Assembly (NCBI RefSeq): GCF_007672725.1
Contig: NZ_VDTC01000004.1
Span: 1 to 64,000 of the forward strand
Direction: 5' to 3'
From: Corynebacterium aurimucosum ATCC 700975
GTDB lineage: Bacteria; Actinomycetota; Actinomycetes; Mycobacteriales; Mycobacteriaceae
DNA: 64,000 nt
Shown: one piece after another, positions 60,201-64,000 of the stretch
How the letters are laid out: each line of letters begins with the position of its first letter
How positions within the stretch are numbered: the first letter of the stretch is position 1
Made by a program: the position numbers and the translations under genes
The notes under the pieces: generated by a model
Seen by the model: the letters and a program-made list of their open reading frames with translations, nothing else
Database searches by the model: none
What the model was told of the DNA's origin: nothing

Positions 60201-63188
60201 CACTTCGGCTATGAGGACCTAGCCCGCGATGCCCGCACCCCGGCGAATGGATTGCTCTTCGCCGGGCAGGTGGCCGTGGTGACGGGTGGCTCGCCGGGTT
60301 CGATTGCCGCAGAGCTCATCGGTGAGCTGCTCGCGGAAGGCGCGACCGTGATTGCGACGACTTCCCAACTAAGCCACGAGCGCCTCGAGTTCTATAAGGA
60401 GCTCTATCGCAGCCGTGCCGTCGGCGCGGCAGCACTATGGGTTGTTCCGGCGAACCTTAATTCCTTCGCGGACGTGGACGCGCTTGCGGAATGGATTGCG
60501 GCGGAGCGCACCGCCACCGTCGGTGGAAAGTCTGTGCAGCTCAAGCCTGCTTACGTGCCGGATCTGCTCTTCCCCTTCGCCGCGCCGCGTGTCGCCGGCA
60601 CTCTTGCGGATGCCGGGGCAGGGGCGGAGTCCCAGATGCGTCTGCTGCTGTGGTCGGTGGAGAAGCTCATCGCGTCGCTGTCCGCCGTGGGTGCGGATAC
60701 ACATGTTGGCCACCGGCTACACGTGGTGCTTCCGGGCTCACCCAACCGCGGGCGCTTTGGCGGCGATGGCGCCTACGGCGAGGCCAAGGCGGCCCTCGAC
60801 GCCCTGGTTAACCGCTGGTCTTCCGAGCAATCCAGTTGGGGTGCGCGCACCTCGTTGGTGCACGCCCAGATCGGGTGGGTGCGCGGCACCGGCCTGATGG
60901 GCGGCAACGATCCGCTGGTTACACAGGTGGAGGCCCGCGGCGTGCGAACCTTCTCGGCGAAGGAAATGGCGGTGCAGCTTATCGACGCCACCGCCTCCCC
61001 TCGCATCCGCGCCGAAGCAGCACAGGCGCCGCTGAGCGTGGACCTCACCGGCGGGCTGGCCGAGGCTGAGCTGGACCTTGCTGCACTTGCCAGCGCGGCG
61101 CAGTCCGAGAACAGCGACGCATCGCGCGTAGCCGGTAGTTTGTGCGAAGGGAAGGCGCCGCGAACGGTAAAAGCCCTGCCGAATGTGCTCAGGCCTGCCG
61201 AGTGCACCAGCCCAGACTTCAATGGCGTGACGCAGTCCCTCGAGGACATGGTGGTCATCGTCGGGGCCGGCGAGCTCGGCCCGCTGGGTTCATCGCGTAC
61301 TCGCTTTGAGGCGGAGGTCGGCGGGGACCTGTCTGCTGCTGGAGTGCTGGAGCTGGCGTGGAGCCGCGGGCTCATCAGCTGGGATGAGCGCACAGCCGGA
61401 TGGCTGACGGCCGAAGGAGAGGAGGTAGCCGAGGAAGACGTCTACGCGCGCTTCCACGACGAGGTTCTCGCCGGGATTGGTGTGCGCCGCTTCCACGATG
61501 ACTTCGGCCCGCACCTGCCCATGGTGGATAACCTCGCGCCCGAGCTGACCACCATCTACTTGGAGAAGCCGCTGAGCTTCACCGTGCAGGACGAAGAGAC
61601 AGCACGCAGCTTCGTCGACAGCTGCGAAGGCGCTACGCTGCGCCGCGTCACTGATGCGACCGGTGAGGATGAATGGCAGGTCGCCCGACCCGCGGGCTCC
61701 CCGGTGCGCGTACCGCGCCGCGTGGCCATGACCCGCTTTGTGGGCGGCCAGATACCGCAGGGCTTCGACCCACAGGTCTATGGCATCCCCGCGGACATGG
61801 TGGATAACCTCGACCGCCTCGCCCTGTGGAACCTGGTGTGCACCGTGGAGGCCTTCCTGTCGGCGGGCTTTAGCCCCGCCGAGCTCTTAGCCCACGTCCA
61901 CCCGGCGCGCGTGAGCTCCACCCAGGGAACCGGCATGGCAGGCCAGGAGGCGCTGCGCTCGCTGTACGTCGATAAGCTCTTGGCCCAGCCGCGGCCCAAT
62001 GACATCCTCCAGGAAGCGCTGCCCAACGTCATTGCCGCGCACGTGATGCAGTCCTATGTCGGCGGCTATGGCCAAATGGTGCACCCGGTGGCCGCCTGTG
62101 CCACGGCGGCGGTGTCGGTGGAGGAGGGCGTCGACAAGCTGCGCCTGCACAAGGCGGACTTCGTCGTTGCCGGCGGCATCGACGCCCTGTCGATTGAAGG
62201 AATCACCGGGTTCGGAGACATGGCGGCCACGGCCGATAGCGCGGAGATGGCGGCGAAGGGGATTGAGCATCGCTTTTTCTCCCGAGCTAACGACCGCCGC
62301 CGCGGCGGCTTCGTGGAATCCGAAGGCGGCGGAACCATCCTGCTTGCGCGGGGAACCTTTGCGGCCGAGATGGGGTTGCCGGTGCTTGGCGTGGTGGGAT
62401 TTGCCGAGTCCTTTGCCGATGGCGCGCACACCTCCATCCCCGCGCCGGGTATGGGCGCGCTCTCGGCGGCGCGGGGTGGGCAGGACTCCCGCCTGGCCCG
62501 CTCGCTGAAGGCCCTCGGCGTGGGCGCGGACGATATCGCGGTGGTGTCGAAGCACGATACGTCCACCAACGCCAACGACCCCAACGAATCTGACCTGCAC
62601 GAGCGCATCGCCGCCGCGCTTGGCCGCAGCCCCGGCAACCCGCTGTATGTGGTTTCGCAGAAGAGCCTGACCGGGCACGCCAAGGGCGGTGCCGCCGCCT
62701 TCCAGCTCATCGGTCTGACTCAGGCGTTGCGTAGTGGAGTCCTCCCGCCGAACCGTTCGCTTGATTGCGTTGACCCCGTGCTGCGCCGCCACCCGCACCT
62801 GGTGTGGCTGCGCCAACCGTTGGACCTGCGCCGCACCCCGCCGAAAGCCGGCTTGGTGACCTCGCTGGGCTTCGGTCACGTATCCGCCCTCATCGCGCTC
62901 GTGCACCCGGGTGCGTTTTATGCCGCGCTGGTTCGTGAGTGGGGTGAGGCCGAGGCCGAAGCATGGCGCTCAGCCGCCGCCGAGCGCGAGTGGTGTGGCT
63001 TGCGGCGCCTGGAAAAAGCCATGCGCGGCGGGCCCGCCCTGTACGAGCGGCCGGTGAACCGCAACCTGGGGACGGGCACAGCCGCCGAGGTAGCTGAACG
63101 CGAGGCCGCAGTGCTGCTGAGCGAGTCCGCGCGCTTGCGCGGAGGCACCCTGGATCCGGAGGGAGGAAGCACGGCTCAACGGGGGTAG
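54240..63188 (+). CDS. fas: Type I fatty acid synthase
   Basis: A 2982-residue multidomain FAS-I, making palmitate and oleate as in other corynebacteria. Domains in order: acetyltransferase (GHSQG, Ser129), enoyl reductase (about 370-720, TGYSPVMLPGMTPTTV), hotdog dehydratase (about 1120-1190, VTGDRNPIHLSSNAAALAGHREGPIVHGMW), malonyl/palmitoyl transferase (GHSVGEYN, Ser1352), an acidic linker (about 1625-1690), ACP (GVSSRRNQLL, pantetheine Ser1724 likely), ketoreductase (GQVAVVTGGSPGSIAAELIG near 2005), and ketosynthase (Cys2620 in ACATAAVS, His2772, His2813 in LTGHAKGG). It needs a separate phosphopantetheinyl transferase, not seen here. C. glutamicum has two FAS-I genes; which this is cannot be told. 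Confidence 0.97.
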   Translation: MSDFHVSAPLLPLSARLGSEPFALSFSGQGYAWLPTLRDALATGVRPKIAAFLSAAEELLAPLEEELLAATPHGFAPLDWADEEPAWAHALADASLSTPGILTAQLAVLESLRAQGIELEDAVTSIGHSQGVLAAAVVEGRMSPAEALALARLIGAALETTARSAGLVRTPQGAPMAAVTGATKQQLLDAGAHIGLDNGRGRFVIVGTPAELARVKAALQEDATQAEGAEGKTAAVTVSDLDVSAAFHHPTMQFAVDQVESWADRIGLDPEPTAQLARAVLTDYVDWPERVDTALQAEARWILEIGPARGVEPLTRDIVAGRGVGTLAVATSEGLAQLVEPGRAPALPRAWSEWAPRVADGRLMTAFTQATGYSPVMLPGMTPTTVDPAIVAAAANAGHWAELAGGGQHTDDILQENLSTLSRLLKPGVNAQFNALYLAASQWRRQIEGPNSILRARAAGTPINGVVISAGIPPVEEAVELVEKLHGANIPWVAFKPGTSAQVEEVLRIADALPETTVIVQLEGSAAGGHHSLEDLDDVLAASYPRIRERDNVLLAVGGGIGTPARGAEYLLGTWAQRFGLPAAPVDAIMVGTAAMAAKESTASESVKQALVAAHSGDVVSGRSDLGADIHELDNSFARAGRLLDEVAGDVAAVETRHAEIIEAIGRTCKPYFGDLDEMTYAEWLQRYLELSYLDGWVDESWLRRFTSMVARAEARLHPTDHGEIELCVEVDRENPAEAVAQLRELYGDAALHPTDAAWFIQLVDGPGKPANFVPVIDADVRRRWRRDTLWQAHDEHYDADEVCIIPGTSAVEGIAQANEPVAQILDHFEQAALALLDASDEEFDEVLAGELNMSDEEIIRRAPSLNWAGREQPNPLSLGIDGAELEAAGEEAMCLTVPFHSDASMRVRITPPSIPGASPLVKVEDAETAMRELLRQALGGDLPDVSSGTATVSAHLSTTDIAHYSAVTSGEISATVSPDVLVGPAWPATFAVLASAHAASGEPVVEGFLDLVHLEHALSLRSDTWELLRASAAPGSEPLDLRYTAELEEVRDTPSGRVVDVSVGVTAAARGEEHEFAQMHERFLITGRRGDAALETVGAATYGAQESGAETVESSVRETPRSFRHRTSVVAPESLLPFAVVTGDRNPIHLSSNAAALAGHREGPIVHGMWTSALAQAAAAFDGARVLDWSATWLAPVLPGSEVEFVVERVGVDKRRGYGEVRSVTATSQGVPVLQARATMNSPITFYAFPGQGIQSPGMGMKDYAESAAARAVWECADKHTRQSLSFSILEIVRHNPDTVVVGGETFTHPDGVLYLTQFTQVAMATLGCAQIAALKEAGVLEDSAFFAGHSVGEYNALAAYAEVLSLEAVLDIVYVRGLTMHRLVERDSAGQSLYGLAALRPHKMKMSAGEAFAHVVRVAAETGEFLEVVNHNIAGRQYAVAGTKAGLDALANDAERRAPGQRAVIPIPGIDVPFHSSRLVGGVVDFRAHLDALIPEEINLDALVGRYIPNLVARPFALSREFVESIAAVVDSQPIEEILADFDGAMACPARLGRTLLIELLAWQFASPVRWIETQDLLLGQLGVERFIEVGVGTAPTLTNMLGQTLRLPQYAGSAGIEVLNYERDRERVFAEDAETAPESAAKDSADAVEAQADEPESRQPIESAHREDSVHAPREEAPAAVEDRPLSVHQALEMLIALWTKVRPDQMAATDSIETLVEGVSSRRNQLLVDLGVEFGISAIENAADAPIPQLAESVAQRAPGYATFGEVLAEHVAQALTRLTGPAGKKPSYVAERVSTTWGLGPGWADRAIAQLVLGTREGSSLRGGELASLPMTGAASVAELDALIDASVRAAGEREGVSLQKAVALTPHETVDPEAVRTYTERLEAALEDSARAALAALGREETATEQGDSASHTELEQLVAAELGPDWQRQVAPAFDARKAVLLDDLWATAREDIARAAAAGEAEPELDVLGAGEEVALLAEHFGYEDLARDARTPANGLLFAGQVAVVTGGSPGSIAAELIGELLAEGATVIATTSQLSHERLEFYKELYRSRAVGAAALWVVPANLNSFADVDALAEWIAAERTATVGGKSVQLKPAYVPDLLFPFAAPRVAGTLADAGAGAESQMRLLLWSVEKLIASLSAVGADTHVGHRLHVVLPGSPNRGRFGGDGAYGEAKAALDALVNRWSSEQSSWGARTSLVHAQIGWVRGTGLMGGNDPLVTQVEARGVRTFSAKEMAVQLIDATASPRIRAEAAQAPLSVDLTGGLAEAELDLAALASAAQSENSDASRVAGSLCEGKAPRTVKALPNVLRPAECTSPDFNGVTQSLEDMVVIVGAGELGPLGSSRTRFEAEVGGDLSAAGVLELAWSRGLISWDERTAGWLTAEGEEVAEEDVYARFHDEVLAGIGVRRFHDDFGPHLPMVDNLAPELTTIYLEKPLSFTVQDEETARSFVDSCEGATLRRVTDATGEDEWQVARPAGSPVRVPRRVAMTRFVGGQIPQGFDPQVYGIPADMVDNLDRLALWNLVCTVEAFLSAGFSPAELLAHVHPARVSSTQGTGMAGQEALRSLYVDKLLAQPRPNDILQEALPNVIAAHVMQSYVGGYGQMVHPVAACATAAVSVEEGVDKLRLHKADFVVAGGIDALSIEGITGFGDMAATADSAEMAAKGIEHRFFSRANDRRRGGFVESEGGGTILLARGTFAAEMGLPVLGVVGFAESFADGAHTSIPAPGMGALSAARGGQDSRLARSLKALGVGADDIAVVSKHDTSTNANDPNESDLHERIAAALGRSPGNPLYVVSQKSLTGHAKGGAAAFQLIGLTQALRSGVLPPNRSLDCVDPVLRRHPHLVWLRQPLDLRRTPPKAGLVTSLGFGHVSALIALVHPGAFYAALVREWGEAEAEAWRSAAAEREWCGLRRLEKAMRGGPALYERPVNRNLGTGTAAEVAEREAAVLLSESARLRGGTLDPEGGSTAQRG

Positions 63189-63285
63189 CAAACCGTGGAG
63201 TATCCCCAGCTTGTACCCTCTGGAACGATAAAGAAGCAGGTCAGACGTGTTGGAGAAGTCCCCCAATCTGGGGCACCATGCAAGG

Positions 63286-64000
63286 GTGAAAAATGCTAAG
63301 AAACCACTGCTAGGTCTCATCTCGGTCGCTGCCGCCGCCGTGCTTACAGCATGTTCGGCCACCGGTGGCGCGCCCCGCCCCGACGCTGACGGCGAGCTAG
63401 CCGGTGGCGTCGACACCGAGCGCCTTGTCGTCGCCATGATCTCCCACGGCGCGCCGGGGGATACCTACTGGGACCTCGTGCGCAAGGGCGCGGAGGATGC
63501 CGCCCGCAAGGACAATATCGAGCTGCGCTATTCCTCCGATCCGGAAGCGCCCAACCAGGCAAACCTGGTGCAGTCCGCCATCGACTCCGGCGTGGATGGC
63601 ATCGCCGTGACCATGCCCAACTCTGGTGCGATCGGGCCTGTGGCCAAGAAGGCTTCCGATGCCGGCATCCCGACCGTGGGGCTTAACGCCGGCATGGATG
63701 ATTACCAGAAGTACGGCATGAGCGCCTTCTTCGGCCAAGAGGAAAAAGTCGCCGGCACCAAGGCCGGCGAGCGCCTCAAGGATGAGGGCGCCAAGCACGT
63801 CTTGTGCGTTATCCACGAGCAAGGCAACTCCTCGCAGGAGTCGCGCTGCGCCGGCGTGAAGAAGGGGCTGGACAACGGCAAGGTTGAGCTCCTGTACGTC
63901 AACGGAAAGGATCTGACCGCCGCGCAGTCCACCATTAACGCGAAGCTGAGCCAGGATCCCTCCATCGACTGGGTCATGGCGCTGCAGGCCTCCGTGGCTA
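63286..64000 (+). CDS. Sugar ABC transporter substrate-binding lipoprotein, N-terminal part (runs off the window)
   Basis: At least 238 residues from the GTG at 63286, open to the end of the window. The signal has a lipobox LTAC (in AAAAVLTACSATGG), and the mature part is a periplasmic binding protein of the RbsB-like (type 1, Peripla_BP_4) class: LVVAMISHGAPGDTYWDLVRKGAEDAA, VDGIAVTMPNSGAIGPVAKKASDAGIPTVGLNAG, HVLCVIHEQGNSSQESRCAG. It would bind a sugar and deliver it to an ABC permease that is probably encoded downstream. The start is by position after a weak CACCAT box; no ribosome binding site is clear. Confidence 0.88.
   Translation, partial: MKNAKKPLLGLISVAAAAVLTACSATGGAPRPDADGELAGGVDTERLVVAMISHGAPGDTYWDLVRKGAEDAARKDNIELRYSSDPEAPNQANLVQSAIDSGVDGIAVTMPNSGAIGPVAKKASDAGIPTVGLNAGMDDYQKYGMSAFFGQEEKVAGTKAGERLKDEGAKHVLCVIHEQGNSSQESRCAGVKKGLDNGKVELLYVNGKDLTAAQSTINAKLSQDPSIDWVMALQASVA

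Overview
The window reads as chromosomal DNA from a Corynebacterium (Actinomycetota, GC-rich). The evidence is a giant type I fatty acid synthase, class Ib ribonucleotide reductase (nrdHIE plus nrdF), a ctaD-serB pair, a GntR1-like regulator between nrdE and nrdF, and the actinobacterial order clpS-DUF2017-rhomboid-murI-MBL-rph-rdgB. Many start codons lie 6-8 bases downstream of a TANNNT box, the leaderless promoter style common in corynebacteria. The species cannot be named from this alone.

Layout. 1-515: the 3' end of a 5S rRNA, its terminator and a gene-poor stretch. 516-9982: an AT-richer CPBP protease, mgtE, a DUF2262 protein, crtB-crtI, a MacB/FtsX-type ABC transporter and a pair of CrcB fluoride channels. 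10066-18046: pgm, two tandem MauE/DoxX-like membrane proteins with a DsbA-like protein, two identical tRNA-Ala genes, a fructosamine-kinase-family protein, nadE, a sugar MFS transporter, zinc-free L36, and a secreted lipase-like protein whose nucleophile serine is replaced by leucine. 18252-27201: NrdR boxes and nrdHIE, gntR1, nrdF, ctaD, serB and a PTH2-type peptidyl-tRNA hydrolase. 27198-36926: dinG, pncB, a CAP-domain protein, then the clpS to rdgB block, a tRNA-Leu and two small membrane proteins.

36923-46981: a DeoR regulator facing an unrecognised small protein, a DUF4230 protein, a purine permease fused to an OHCU-decarboxylase-like domain that lacks the usual catalytic His, then a pyruvate formate-lyase operon. 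In this operon the glycyl-radical domain is encoded by its own gene between pflB and pflA, followed by a proline-iminopeptidase-like hydrolase and an SPFH protein. 47081-52877: a peptide ABC importer operon (B-C-DF-A) on the minus strand. 53247-64000: a secreted HNH nuclease, a 56-residue ORF coupled to the 2982-residue FAS-I gene, and the start of a sugar-binding lipoprotein that runs off the window.

Together the genes cover dNTP supply, aerobic respiration (ctaD), anaerobic pyruvate cleavage to formate (pfl), NAD synthesis (pncB, nadE), lipid synthesis and extracytoplasmic thiol chemistry. The most unusual points are the naturally split pyruvate formate-lyase, the degenerate decarboxylase domain on the purine permease, and the lipase-fold protein with Asp and His kept but Ser lost.
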